From NCBI GenBank assembly GCA_963920635.1, contig OY987298.1, positions 4,154,001 to 4,218,000 of the forward strand: DNA of 64,000 nucleotides. The letters are read 5' to 3'. Of this stretch, positions 1-11,159 are shown one piece after another. How positions within the stretch are numbered: position 1 is the first letter of the stretch; every line of letters starts with the position of its first letter. The DNA comes from Pseudeuparius sepicola. Its lineage: Eukaryota; Arthropoda; Insecta; Coleoptera; Anthribidae. The notes below the pieces were generated by a model, which did not search any database, had not been told where the DNA came from, and worked only from the letters and a program-made list of their open reading frames with translations. Made by a program: the position numbers and the translations under genes.

Positions 1-243
1 TCACTTTGTTGACAATATTCAAGAATACAAAAGAATCGAAGGTCCTATATTCCTTTGTATTCCGGCTAAATGCACACCCATAGCTCCGAATCCAAACAAT
101 CAAAGCGTCGGCGGGGCGCTTGCCAGTCCGGCCGCGTCCCGCAAACCTAATTAGGTCCCTTACTTCGGTCCGAAGGGTTGTATAATACCCCCCGCGGGGC
201 GAGAACCATCCCCCGGTTCCCAATGCCGAAAAGAAGCCCGAGC
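1..243. other. Unique GC-rich flank, no gene seen
   Basis: Moderately GC-rich sequence containing the left 8-bp target duplication (GCCCGAGC, 236-243) of the hAT element that follows. No coding frame or RNA gene is visible. Confidence 0.5.
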
Positions 244-1789
244 CAGTGGCGGCTCGTGCCAATTTGATCTGGGGAGGCAGACTTTTTAATAAATTGGGAA
301 AAGGACCTCTACTTGGTCAAAAAAATATCGTTGTATTTTTCTCGGGATTTTTATATACCTACACAAAATTTGAATATGAATATTATCTACCCAAGAAAGG
401 TATATCGAAAGTTATATCGAATACCGAAGGTTATACCAAAGCACACAAAAAAAAATAAATGGTGGTTTTTATATATTACAAGATATTTTTTTGTTCGGCA
501 AAACCAACAAGAAGGTGGTAGAGATTCTGAGGACTTATTTTACTACTAAAAATGTAGATCGATGTGACATACCCTCGGACATGCCTAATGCATAATGCAT
601 TTAAAAGCATAATTAAGTTTCTCATCGATCATATTCAAAGGTAATAAAATATAGTGTACGAAATTTTGCCCCGATTTAAAGACTACTTTCGTCATGTCCT
701 CGAAAAGATAATTCCTAGTTGCAGAGAAATATGAGATATACGTATATCAATTAAGCGTGTTAATAATATGTCTCTATTTTTTCGTACTGACTCGTTAAAT
801 TTTCGAATTTCTATTTTGCGTGCAGAAACAATGACATTCAGTATGTTTTGTTTACCCAAGAGATGCAATAATTTACAAGCACTGATAAAGTGCTTTTGAC
901 TCTTTGTGTGCCTTTCTATCGCTCGGTACAAATTTTTGAGACTGTCATATCCGATTTTTGACCAAACTTCTTCTCCTCGATTTGAAAATAAAAGACACTG
1001 CCAACAAAACAACTTTTTTAAAGTTACGCTACCTACCAGTTAACCAATTGCATTTACTGTACCAAGAATTCACAAAACCACGGGGAGGTTTGCCTTGATT
1101 GACTAGTGTTTTGCTTAAATCTGGATGAGGGGTACACCTAAACCCTTAATAAACAATTTATCATCAAGGACAGCCTGTTGAATCTGTTTTTTATCAGAAA
1201 TTCTACGACATCCTTACCGTTTCTCACGTTCTCTTCCACCTCCACCTCCATAATATCTTTTAAAATATCCAAAGTCAAAGCACAAAGTCAAGTAAAAATC
1301 CGATAAAACATAGAACAATCACACAACCCGAAAGAACACTGCCTAGCTAGAGTCCGTCCGTGTCCGTTTCTGTGAATGGGCGACATGGGCGTGTTTGCCC
1401 CCGGCTTCGTCTAATGTGAAAGAGTGTTGCCATTTCTGTATCTCGGCATCCGTCAGACAAGGACGGCAGTACCCCCACGTGCCGAATAGAGTTACTAAGT
1501 AACCTAAAAACGTTTCTCCGTCGGCGACATGCCCCCTTGGAGCCTGCGCTATGGTGGAACCGACTTTATTGGAAGTATTACCGCCAGTGTCATTATAAAT
1601 TCTTGACTCTGAATCCACCAGGGTATAAACTTATTGAGATTATTGTAAAAATAAATGCACAAGCCACAAAATACCTACCTGTTTGTATTTATATAGTGAA
1701 TTAAATAACTTATTTTTTATTTCTTTTATATTTATTATTCTTACAGAGGAGGCACTGCCTCCTCTGCCTCCCCGGACGAGCCGCCACTG
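244..1789 (-). mobile_element. hAT transposon, non-autonomous, with N-terminal transposase relic
   Basis: The ends are inverted copies of CAGTGGCGGCTCGT, and an exact 8-bp duplication, GCCCGAGC, lies at 236-243 and 1790-1797. Terminal CA/TG and an 8-bp duplication are hallmarks of the hAT superfamily. The element is 1546 bp, shorter than an autonomous hAT (usually 2.5-5 kb). It carries a decayed transposase fragment on the minus strand (separate entry). A GC-rich GGAGGCA/TGCCTCC hairpin lies near 1748-1765. The perfect ends and duplication suggest a fairly recent insertion of an already defective copy. Confidence 0.93.
692..1060 (-). pseudogene. hAT transposase relic: TTF-type zinc finger and start of the following domain
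   Basis: The minus-strand translation contains the motif LFCWQCLLFSN followed by a spaced Trp and by H-T-K-S-Q-K-H, the arrangement of the TTF-type zinc finger of ZMYM1-like hAT transposases. It then runs into I-x-x-x-x-E-S-V-R-K-N-R, the start of the region (DUF4371) that follows the finger in these proteins. The frame opens upstream at about 1060 without a clear Met and breaks near 692, before the RNase-H core. No catalytic domain is left, so the product cannot transpose by itself. Assignment rests on motif recognition, not on an alignment. Confidence 0.7.
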
Positions 1790-3064
1790 GCCCGAGCCCC
1801 GGCCGGGGTTGGAATAGGAACGAGGGACCGCTCGTAAAACAACTTGGAACTTTTCCTAAAGCGTCTTCTTGTTCGAGTTTTAATGATTTTATGCTCGGGA
1901 ATCTGCGGTTCGCCACAGAGATGGGCTATACGGATTATATTAAATAATGATAACAGTGGGTGTGATTTTTTTAAATATCTTCCAAAAAATACACCATTTT
2001 TAAAAAAAATCCAAGCGTTCGTTTCTAGTTTTAGAATTTCATCAGGGCTTTAGAGAGTATACTCTCTGTTCGAGAACGTTTGATCGTGACTTATTATAAC
2101 TTAAAGGTTAACCTTTTTTAAAGATGCGTTTAAACCGAAAATATACGCGGCGAGCGGTGGGACCACTGTAAATCACTGTATTTTCTGTTACTTTAACCAA
2201 AGATATAGTTGTATATATCTTTGCTTTAACCAAAGTATTCTCTAGACTTTGCTTTAACCATAATATCGGAAATTTGCATATTTAATACCAGATGACTTAC
2301 CTCAGCAAAACTCTAACAGAATCGTCACACTAACAGATCGTATTAGTATTATACGCACAGACACAGGATAACTTGACAAGTTAACACTCCGGCAGAAAGT
2401 TTCATACTAGAGTACAGCGTGATGGCGTTTGGGATGTGGCAGGTCCACAATAAATAAAAAAAAGACCAGTATTGATAACTTAGGACATTTTCGCAAGGCA
2501 CAAGAACATTGACAGCACGCATTAATATATTAACTAATGATATTGTTCCTTATATTTATGCTTGGGTACATTGGCTGATGTTTTTGAACATTACTATGAT
2601 AATACAGTTGTATTAAACTATAAAACTGTACGTCGACATAATCACCACTAAACATGAGACAATTACGTTATACATCATAGCAACAACATACAGTGATGAA
2701 CGGTACATAATATTAAACACCTTGAAATCATTAAGTCAATGTATTTGTGCCTTGTTTCAATGCCCAATTTGCATTCACACAACGTATTATTCACTGTAGA
2801 CATCACTTTTTACATTGAGTTAAGGACTCTAGTACATTATAATGATGTTCGTTGGGCCATTATGATAATGAACATGTTAATTACCTAATCACCAACATTC
2901 ATTGTTACAATCATTTTTGTTCATTGTGTCGATGAAAAAGGCATTGTGACAATGGCTCTGAAGTTAATCACTAGTGGTGATTAATATCATGCCAATAATT
3001 TCTTTCTGTGTAAAATTGTAATTCTATTTTCTATTCATTATTCAGTGGAATACTTCAATTTATA
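1790..3064. other. AT-rich interval with an old repeat, no gene seen
   Basis: No convincing coding frame. About 2000-2056 (ending ATTTCATCAGGGC) and 2990-3064 resemble 8200-8346 in the same orientation, so both loci descend from one older dispersed repeat. A 12-bp palindrome, AGAGTATACTCT, lies at about 2053-2066. Confidence 0.45.
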
Positions 3065-4246
3065 CAGGGTGTAACTAAACTGATGGTCAAAAATGAAACC
3101 ACGTATTCTTGGAGTCGAAATAAGGGCACTTATTCATATATTTTTTTCTCCTACGGGCCATATTTTTTTTATACAGAGCGTAGAAATTTAGAGAAAAATA
3201 CACATATATTTCTTAGTATCCTCTAGAAGTATAAGAGATATTTTCTTCAAACTTGGCGTGTCACATGAGCGAATGAGTTGTCAAATTTAAGGTTGCGGAG
3301 ATACAGAGTCTTATTAAAATTAATTACTTCAGAAAAATATTAATACCCTGTATAATCGCATTTTTTTAATTTGTTTTGAATGGTAAATTCAATGGTTAAC
3401 AAAAAGTATTTCTTAGTATTTTTTCATATTCTCAGCCGTTTTTTAATTATTTTCAAAGAAAGGCAATGCTGCAATAAAAAAGTCATTTTAAGAATAAATC
3501 TAACAATCTGTGGATGTCAATTAAACTTGGCATTATTTGAATCATTTGGCTGCCAACTTTGCACTTTAGTATCAATATTTTGAAAAATTATATTTTCATT
3601 TGAAGAATTGACTGATATGCACTTTTGCTATGGACTTGCCAGTGGCAATAATAAACATGCGGAAACGCGTAGTTGCGTGTATTGAACATTTCGAACATTT
3701 AATAATTTACTTTTCTAATAGCAATACGTTTCTTTTATTATCGTTTTTGCTTTTGTGTTTTGTTAAATAAAGTTTAATTGACAACCACAGATTGCTAGAT
3801 TTATTCTTAAAATGACTATTGTTCATTGTAGCGTTGCCGTTCTTTAAAAATAATTAAAAAACGTCTGCGAAAATGAAAAAATACTAAGAAATACTTTTTG
3901 TTAACCATTCTATTCACCACTCAAAACAAATTTAAAAAATGCGATCATATTTTTCTGAACTAATTAATTTTACTAACACCCTGTATCTCCGCAACTGGGG
4001 GCCTCAGAAGCTTCATGTCAACCTTGAGTTTGATAGCTCATCTGCTCATGTGAACGCCAAGTTTGAAGAAAATATCTCGTATACTTCTAGAAATACTAAG
4101 AAATGTGTGTATTTTTCTTTAAATTTCTACGCTCTGTCTAAAAAAAACTATGGCCCGTAGGAGAAAAAAATATATGAAGAAGTGCCCTTATTTTGACTCC
4201 AAGAGTACGTGATTTCATTTTTGACCATCAGTTTAGTTACACCCTC
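3065..4246. mobile_element. Tc1/mariner-type element with long terminal inverted repeats (1.18 kb)
   Basis: Left end CAGGGTGTAACTAAACTGAT follows TA at 3063-3064; the inverted right end precedes TA at 4247-4248. The arms are about 450-480 bp, so almost the whole element is palindromic. No transposase is recognisable. The uninterrupted relative at about 8308-8325 carries the joined flanks with a single TA, which supports a TA duplication at this insertion. Confidence 0.87.
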
Positions 4247-4802
4247 TATAATAGTGAAGTTAATTTTGAAAAATGTAAAATTTTCTATTTATAATGTATA
4301 GTTATATTGTTCTGTTATAAATACATACATATTTGTAAAATTTTTCAATAAAAAAATTTAAATTATTCTTTTGTTTAGTTATGTTTTTAATGGCATACTA
4401 GACATTGGGCACGAAAGCTTAGATAACACTAACAGGTTGTAATCAATAGGTGATATAAATAACTTATAGAAATATCATTTAAAACAATGAAATAATGTTG
4501 AAGATATATTGTTAAAAGTTATGCAAATAGCAGATAGCTTCAATATACTGAGGGCTACATTAACAAAATTATCCTATTTATTTTATTTATAACAAAAAAA
4601 AAAGAGTAAATAGAGTCTAAATCTTGAATAAATGTTGTTTTATTCATTGCTTTTTCTTTCTTGTGAATGTCAACCATTTACAAAAAAAAATCGTTTGCGG
4701 TAATAATTTTTTTCTTGCTCCAGAAATTTAACATTATCAAAATTAATTGTCTCCAGTATTAAGAACATATTCAGAAAGTGCCGAAGTATTTATTTAGTAG
4801 AT
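4247..4802. other. AT-rich interval, no gene seen
   Basis: Its first ~100 bp continue the older repeat interrupted by the 3065-4246 element and match 8310-8345 and 9079-9150. The rest is AT-rich with no supported feature. Confidence 0.4.
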
Positions 4803-5146
4803 GTCAAGACGTGCATCAAAAGTCACGTAAACGTCAGAACGTGCTCAAAACGTCACTCAAATGATAAAAAGTACACGTACGTCACACAAACATTAAAATG
4901 TATCGCAAACGTAAAAACTTGAATTAAAACGTCACATAAACGTCAAAACGTTCTCCAAAACGCTACGCAAACGTCAGAACGTACATCAAAACGTCACGTA
5001 AACCTCAGAATGTCACAAAAACGTCAAGACGTTCTTGAAAACGTCACGCAAACGCCAGAACGTACATCAAAACGTCACGCAAACATCATAACGTACATCA
5101 AAACGTCACGTAAATGCCAGATCGTGCGTCAAAACGTCACACAAAA
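4803..5146. repeat. 31-bp minisatellite, about 11 units
   Basis: Degenerate tandem units read roughly AAAACGTCACGCAAACG followed by CCAGAACGTACATC; the better-preserved units are 31 bp apart. Each unit has two or three ACGT cores. The same unit in reverse complement forms a shorter array at about 10098-10318, so the two arrays flank the interval between them in inverted orientation. Confidence 0.85.
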
Positions 5147-5499
5147 CTTATATAAACTAACTTTTTAGTGAAGATGCAAAATACTTTTTAAATGAAATTC
5201 GTCCATTATGCGAAATCGTCTTACTTATTGCGACATAGTCTTACTTATTGTCATTACAATATCATTACCATTTGACAATGATTCGAAATGTCGTTTGTTT
5301 CTTCACACTGAATCTGTATGGCCAAAAAGTCTGTTTTATTTATTTGCTCTCGAATTTCTTGGCGACAAACTTCCAGCATGCTTTTCAAAATTTCATTTTG
5401 TACCGTTTTTATGTACCCTTGAATACTGTAGAACTTTTTAATGTTCTTTCATAATATAATCTAACTCGGATGTAAAATCTCGAAAAATCCCAAGATTTT

Positions 5500-5973
5500 T
5501 TAGTCTTTTTTTTCGTCGTGCCCTCGCAACGCTAATTCTAGTTTGCCACAAAATTGTATGCAGTTTATTATTATTTTTAAAAAATATATATTTTTATCCA
5601 CGGTTTCGTTATGTTTAATAATGGTTTGCCGGTACGTGTAATCTAACTGAGCGGCAATACCAACCTTGCCTAAAAATGCTAGTTCTGTAGAACAATTCAT
5701 GTGCCGAATAGAAAGCTCGTGTTTTTTTATTTTTTGATTTAAATGTTTTAAATCTTTGAATCCTATTCTTATCCATTCCCATTCCTTCTTTATAAAACAG
5801 TAAGAAGGAAAAACAAAACAGTGCATTTTGCATTTAATTTGTCGCATCCAGATATCCATTTGTTCTTGTCGTACGTACTTCTAGAAAAGTGTCGCGTATA
5901 ATTGCCGTTTGCATTTTTATCCGGTTGAGTTAATTGTAAATCTAGTTGGCCTGCCAAGAGTTATTATTTCAAC
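5500..5973 (-). pseudogene. hAT transposase relic (TTF finger and DUF4371 start), interrupted by another hAT
   Basis: The minus-strand frame at 5500-5859 contains F-K-D-L-K-H-L, then K-K-H-E-x-S-x-R-H, then IKHNETVDKN and the motif CGKLELALRGHDE. This is the spacing of ZMYM1-like hAT transposases just after the TTF finger. The upstream reading continues in another frame through about 5940 (W-I-S-G-C-D-K), so at least one frameshift is present. It is then cut by the hAT element at 5974-7060; possible further sequence resumes at 7069-7135. No catalytic residues remain. It is a more decayed relative of the relics at 692-1060 and 57500-57640. Confidence 0.7.
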
Positions 5974-7060
5974 CAGGGACTCTTTAAAATAAGGGGACCC
6001 AGCATGTCACAGTCTATCACATAGGAAAAGTGAAGCCTTGTTTTCTGTATATCTCCAAGGAGACCACATAAGTGGGCTGGTACAAGGTTATGTTATATAT
6101 GTCAGTGTCCAACTGCCATCAAGTTTTATGTGACATGCCAGTGCCATAGATTCCAAAGGAGGCAAAATATTTCCCATCATAATTATTCACAATTTTTAAG
6201 TTTTCAAACTTCCAGATAGTCAGTTAAAGGTAATACGGCCGCCTGTAGTAGTCCCAATAATTGCAACCAGATTTTTCTTGTATCACCTTTAGTAATCCTG
6301 CAATTCCCATTACGTGGGCATTACGTATAAGTAAGTAGTTCAAAACAAAAATGGTATTTCCTAAATATTAAATTATTAAGCAGGTAGCTTCAGTCAGGTC
6401 TTTCTTTAAACAGTTTTTATCTACAACTATAAGTTTATTTTACGTTCGTGAGGTACCTTGGGAGAGAAATAAAATTACAAAAATGAGCACCGAGAAAAAC
6501 TACATGATTAGAACTAAGTACAAGACCTAATCTTATTAGTCCATCCCGAAATCTGTGAAAGTTCTTTGGGTAGATATATTCAACAAGGGAAGAAAGTTCA
6601 AGTACGTACCTATTATACCTACATATTACCAAAGAAAATGGTAGTACCATTTTCTTTGATATTACAAATGGTTTGAGGAACCTAGGTGCAATATGCAATA
6701 TAATGGTTTGAGGAACCTAGGTGCAATAGCGACAAATTCTCAATAAAGCAAAATCAGCACTGACTTACCTTACTTATATTACTTAAATTCCTGGAAATAA
6801 TTGCAGGAAGCCAAATTCAAATATAATATAAATTTGATTCATTTGGCACTTGCCATATTCTGTGTTTGTTGACAGAACATTGTCAAGTCTAATTTTTAGA
6901 AATCATATTAATTTTTACTAACAATCAAAGTACTTGTTATATCCATAGATTCTTCAATAAAATGGCATAGTTGGCATCATTGAGACCATTAGAATGGGGA
7001 AAGAAACGGCCTCACTTTGGAAAGTATAATGCTGGGTCCCCTTACTTTAAAGGGTCCCTG
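5974..7060. mobile_element. hAT element, 1.09 kb, non-coding, inserted in a hAT pseudogene
   Basis: The ends are CAGGGACTCTTTAAAATAAG (left) and the near-perfect inverted version (right); the match extends about 32 bp through GGGGACCCAGCAT. An exact 8-bp duplication, ATTTCAAC, lies at 5966-5973 and 7061-7068. Inside, a 26-bp direct repeat containing GGTTTGAGGAACCTAGGTG occurs twice within 6664-6726, next to a short GAAAATGGTA/TACCATTTTC palindrome. No transposase fragment was recognised. Confidence 0.92.
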
Positions 7061-7135
7061 ATTTCAACTCTTTAGACAACGAAAGTCTTAAAAAGTTTCC
7101 TTCCAAAGTGTCCTGTACGCTATTCTTCATTTTGT

Positions 7136-8200
7136 TTATACGATAGAATACAAGAACGAGGTCGCGGGGTACTCCTGCGGAGTCTGGAGGCGGCCAACGC
7201 TGCTGACGCATTCTCTAAAGCAGCCCGCGATCTACTGAACAGGAGGTTAGCCGCAACGCCTGTGCCCGGCAGTGCCCGCCTGTACAGGGTACAGGGCAGT
7301 ACACGCGTTGCGCTAATTTATAAAGAATAGTAAATATAATAGTATAAATGGCGGGGAAGGAACAAGGAACAGGAACAAAGAAGCAAAATAAAGAATATAC
7401 CAGTCGTGGAACTAAATTTTCCCATTTTCTACTGGGAGGCTGTAGCCCCATAGCCCCTATGCCATAGCCACTGAGTGAATGTTTCCCTTGTGCAACTCCA
7501 TACAACTTATCAATTCGACGACAATTTTGCATCAAATTTCCACGCGAAAACAACCTTTCCAACGAGATTTACGTGGGTTAAACCCCGATTCCACCTCGAC
7601 GCCCCGCTGGGTGCTTAGCAAAATACCAGTAAAGTAATAACCTGGCCGGGGGCAAGCGATTCGCGTCTTGGGGACTCGCAGCCCCCGCGCTTTATGAATA
7701 TTAACGACGACGCCCCGACGATTAGGAAAATTTAATTTGAGTTTTCTCTTTCGATACATGACCCGGAACGCCCTGGAATACTGATGGCCGCGGCTGCCGA
7801 GTGGAAGTTGCCAAATTAGGGGGATGGGAGTTAATACAGTAAGAAAAACTTTTCGGCTTGTTTTGTCAACAATTACAATTTAAATTTGGATGCTATTTAA
7901 CTAAGCAACCGGAATATACGTGACGGATTCTATCGGCTATTATGTGGAATATTTATTAGTGATTGACGGTGAGATGTAACAGGCTTCGGCGTTTGAGGGC
8001 ATAGTGTTGGTTACGTGAACTTACTTTTGTTTTTTTGCTCACAATATTCGACATATAGGTATAATTAATGCAAGTACTGATCGAGGAGAGTCTCAAGCCA
8101 AGGTAAAAATTTCACTGCTGTGTTATTCAAATTATGTACCTAAATGCAAATCATATAGCAGATACGAGTATATTATTCAAAAACTACAAAATTCTTAATA
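7136..8200. other. Mixed GC-rich and AT-rich interval, no gene seen
   Basis: 7150-7310 and 7560-7700 are GC-rich with short open frames on several strands, none with recognisable motifs. Nothing supports a gene. Confidence 0.35.
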
Positions 8201-8346
8201 AATTCCATGCTTTGGTTCTTAGTTTTCGAACTTCATCAGGGCTAGAGAGAGTAAAATTGTAATTACATTTTCTATTGATTATTCAGTTGAATACTCACAT
8301 TTATATAATAGTGAAGCCAATGTTGAAAAATGTGAAAATTATTATA

Positions 8347-9078
8347 CAGTGTGTTTCATTTGAAGTAGAAACAATTTATTATTTTTTTACGGGTTGACCG
8401 ATTTTCAAAAACTTTTTTTCAAAAGTATAGTACTCCGAAAGATCTACATTTTGACACTAATTTTTTTCGGAGTCGTCTTTTCCATGACCTACTACGATCA
8501 AAATTATACCCCCAAAAACTGCAAAAGTACATTAGGCATTTTTTTAGGGAAAAAATGAATAGCCCAGTCGTATTGGCCATACTCGAAAACCACACATACC
8601 ATGTTTCACGGTCACCAAAATAAAAAACGATTATTTTCGATTTTTGTATTTTTATTGCGAACGCCCTGTATAAGGCAGGACCATGAAATCGTGGGAATTG
8701 ATGGCTTATGTGATCCCTTATCAAACTGCAAAGAAATAATTTTAAAATATCTCTCGGTGTTTGTACAGGATACTTCGTAAAACCTTATTTTTGCCATATT
8801 TGAAGCTATTTTCTGAACGCCTTGTATAACTATGACCGTGAAACATGGTATGTGGGGTTTTCGGGTATGGCCAATCCGACTGTGCTATTCATTTTTTTCC
8901 TAGTGTACTTTTGCAGGGTATAATTTGATCGTAGTAGGTCATGGAAATGACAAATCTGAAAACAATTAGTGTCAAAATGTAGATCTTTCGGAGCACTATA
9001 TTTTTGAAAAAAGTTTTTGAAAATCTGTCAACCCGTGAAAAAATAATGAATTGTCTCGACTTGAAGTGAAACACACTG
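8347..9078. mobile_element. Palindromic TA-target element (0.73 kb)
   Basis: The left end CAGTGTGTTTCATTTGAAGT follows TA at 8345-8346, and the inverted right end GTGAAACACACTG precedes TA at 9079-9080. The arms extend about 270 bp each and leave a loop at about 8617-8832. The loop contains two inner sequences ending CGCC(C/T)TGTATAA, possibly ends of another small element. No coding. Confidence 0.85.
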
Positions 9079-9179
9079 TATACAAAGTAGAGTTATATTT
9101 TTATAGTAAAAATTCATAAATATTTGTAATAACTTTCAACAAAAAAAAATTACTGTAAATAATAGATTCAACGTAACTG

Positions 9180-10020
9180 TTATTATAAATAAAGAACATT
9201 ATATTTATCTTGCTAATGATATACTTTCTGACCGCATTTTTTATATTGAAGTAAATAGAGATACAATTGCATCAGTTGAAAATAACTGTAATACTTTAGT
9301 TTCTTGCCTCTACAAGTCTAATTGTATTGATGAATTTTCTGCCAAAATCTTAAAATTTATAATTCAGTCTGCCCCAAATTTTACGGACCTACATTTTTTA
9401 TTGATGTTCCTAACAGTAAAAACCGCTAATTTTGTTTGTAACATTTTAACAATTTATTATAATTTAAATCACCCATACTATATTAGGGCCTCATTTCAGT
9501 TTTCAGAATTTATTAACATCTAACCAAATTTTACCTCAGAATTAATTCTTAATTAGTTTAGATGTAATTTTTCTTTTTTCTAACATACCTTTCATTTTGG
9601 TTAAGAATAGTACAACTAAACATTGGAACTCGATTTCTCTTAATAATTTCACTTTAAATTACAGAATTTATTTTTAATTGAAATTATTTTTCTTTTAATA
9701 ATCAAGTATGTAAATAAATTTTTGGGACTCGGATGGGAAGTTCTATTTCACCAATAATAGCTCAATATGTAATGGATGACTTATTAGAAGTTTTTTTTTT
9801 ATCTAAACTGTCCTTCAAAGTATTTTTTATCACAAAGTATGTAGATGATATTGACTGTTCTATCCCATTTGATAAAATTGTTGAAGTGTTAAATGTCTTT
9901 AAAAAATGCCAATTTACTGCTGAAAAAGAAATTAATAATTGATTGCCATTTTTAATAACTACAATTATTATTAACAGCATATAAAACCTACTAATTCTGA
10001 AAGGTACATATATTTTTTTC
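9180..10020 (+). pseudogene. Penelope-like retroelement, reverse transcriptase relic
   Basis: The translation around 9190-9400 carries INKEHYI, then a conserved-looking S-D-x-x-F-Y motif. At 9725-9940 it has G-x-G-M-G-S-S-I-S-P-I-I-A-Q and, about 25 residues on, KYVDDID, then a Q-F-T-A-E-K-E segment. After one in-frame stop, L-P-F-L follows and later H-I-K-P-T-N-S-E-R-Y. This order (MGSPLSP-like motif, YxDD box, QFT.E, LPFLD, KPT.SGRY) is that of Penelope-like reverse transcriptases, where YVDD is the catalytic box. Several stops and a degraded stretch (9400-9720) show it is dead. The associated GIY-YIG domain is not here; a separate copy of it is at 15840-17220. Confidence 0.78.
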
Positions 10021-10097
10021 TTACCATAGTCGTAATATGAAAATAAATTTGACATTGAATTTAAAAAATAGAATTGAACAACTTTTTCACCCTTCTT

Positions 10098-10318
10098 TAA
10101 ACGTAGCGTTCTGAGGCACGTTCTAATGTTTACGTGACGTTTTATGTACGATCTGATATTTTGGTTCAAAGATTTTCCGCTTACGAGACGTTTTAACGCA
10201 CGTTTTGACGTCTACGCGACGGTTTCATGTACGTCGTTTACGTGACGTTTTAAGACACGTTTGACGTACACCTGAGGTTTCGATGCACGTTTTGACGTTT
10301 ACATCTCGTTTCGGCGTA
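10098..10318. repeat. 31-bp minisatellite, inverted relative to the 4.8-kb array
   Basis: Units of the form GTACGTTTTGACGTTTACG plus TGACGTTT are the reverse complement of the repeat at 4803-5146. About seven degenerate units. Confidence 0.78.
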
Positions 10319-11050
10319 ACGAAGGCATCCACAGATATGTCCTTGAACGCTACACTTTTCTCTTACGGACGAATAACATGGGATTGGCGATCCATAAGCC
10401 ATAGAGCTTATCTACTCTCTTTATGCGCTTTATACTTATGGCCGCAACTACAATCTCGAACATTTTCGCTCGCCCACGCGGAATTACTGCACCTAAATCA
10501 AATTCCGCGCTCGAGCACCAATTTCCCGTACGGACTTTTATGCCGGCGCACGCCATTTCTCACGCGGCCGTCTACGTCTATTAAAAATTAAATTTGCGGG
10601 TGGCGGGAGTCCGGGCTTTGCTCCGGGCGGGGGGCCGCCCGGAAAGTTTCGCCGGTTGTTCGGCCAATGGCTTCGATAATTACTCGATTACGACTCCGGA
10701 AATGGCCGTCGGCTTTTTTAATCCGGCCGCCTTCAGCTGCAGCTTTCAGCCAACTACAGGGCTGTATATAGGGCTCTCCAGAAGAATTTGCGGAGAAGCG
10801 GGAGTTTTAGAAGTTTACTTTGGGTGCATTTCTTAATCGAGTCCGGTTCAATTTGGAATGTGTTGGCACAGTAGGTAAGGCGCCGGTTGGGGCGGCCCCC
10901 TCCACTTTTAGACCGCGCCCACTTTTCTGGGTCGCGTGCGTGACGTACGTCACGCGCCATGGAACGTCATGGATTACCATGAAACAATGCCATGTAAATA
11001 CCACGCAAAAACGCCATTGCGTTTTATAGTAATCGATGGCGTTTCATGGT
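10319..11050. other. GC-rich island with an 18-bp palindrome, no gene seen
   Basis: Distinctly GC-rich and CpG-rich against AT-rich surroundings. Open frames exist on both strands but none shows a recognisable domain. GCGTGACGTACGTCACGC at 10938-10955 is a perfect palindrome. It could be a CpG-island-like regulatory region or an old repeat; the sequence alone does not decide. Confidence 0.4.
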
Positions 11051-11153
11051 GCGTGACGTGCGTGACGCACGTCACGCACGCCACGCACTTCACGCACGCC
11101 ACGCACGTCACGCACGTCACGCAAGTCACGCACGCCACGCACGTCACGCACGT
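11051..11153. repeat. 9-bp minisatellite (CACGCACGY) led by an inverted repeat
   Basis: Ten tandem units of CACGCACGT or CACGCACGC (one CACGCACTT, one CACGCAAGT, one GACGCACGT) run from 11064 to 11153. Just before, GCGTGACGTGCG at 11051-11062 is inverted as CGCACGTCACGC at 11066-11077, so the array starts in a hairpin. The array keeps frames open on both strands, which explains the Thr-His repeats seen in translation. Confidence 0.9.
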
Positions 11154-11159
11154 AAGTGA

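Noticed and set aside
1343..1618. 91-residue minus-strand frame within the first hAT element
   Set aside because: In the expected direction but with no motif of hAT transposases; may be element-derived, not supported as a gene.
8210..8245. CCTGATGAAGTTCGAAAAC on the minus strand as a hammerhead
   Set aside because: Has CTGATGA and GAAA boxes but only 5 nt between them, no helix II and no helix III partner; at most a fossil.
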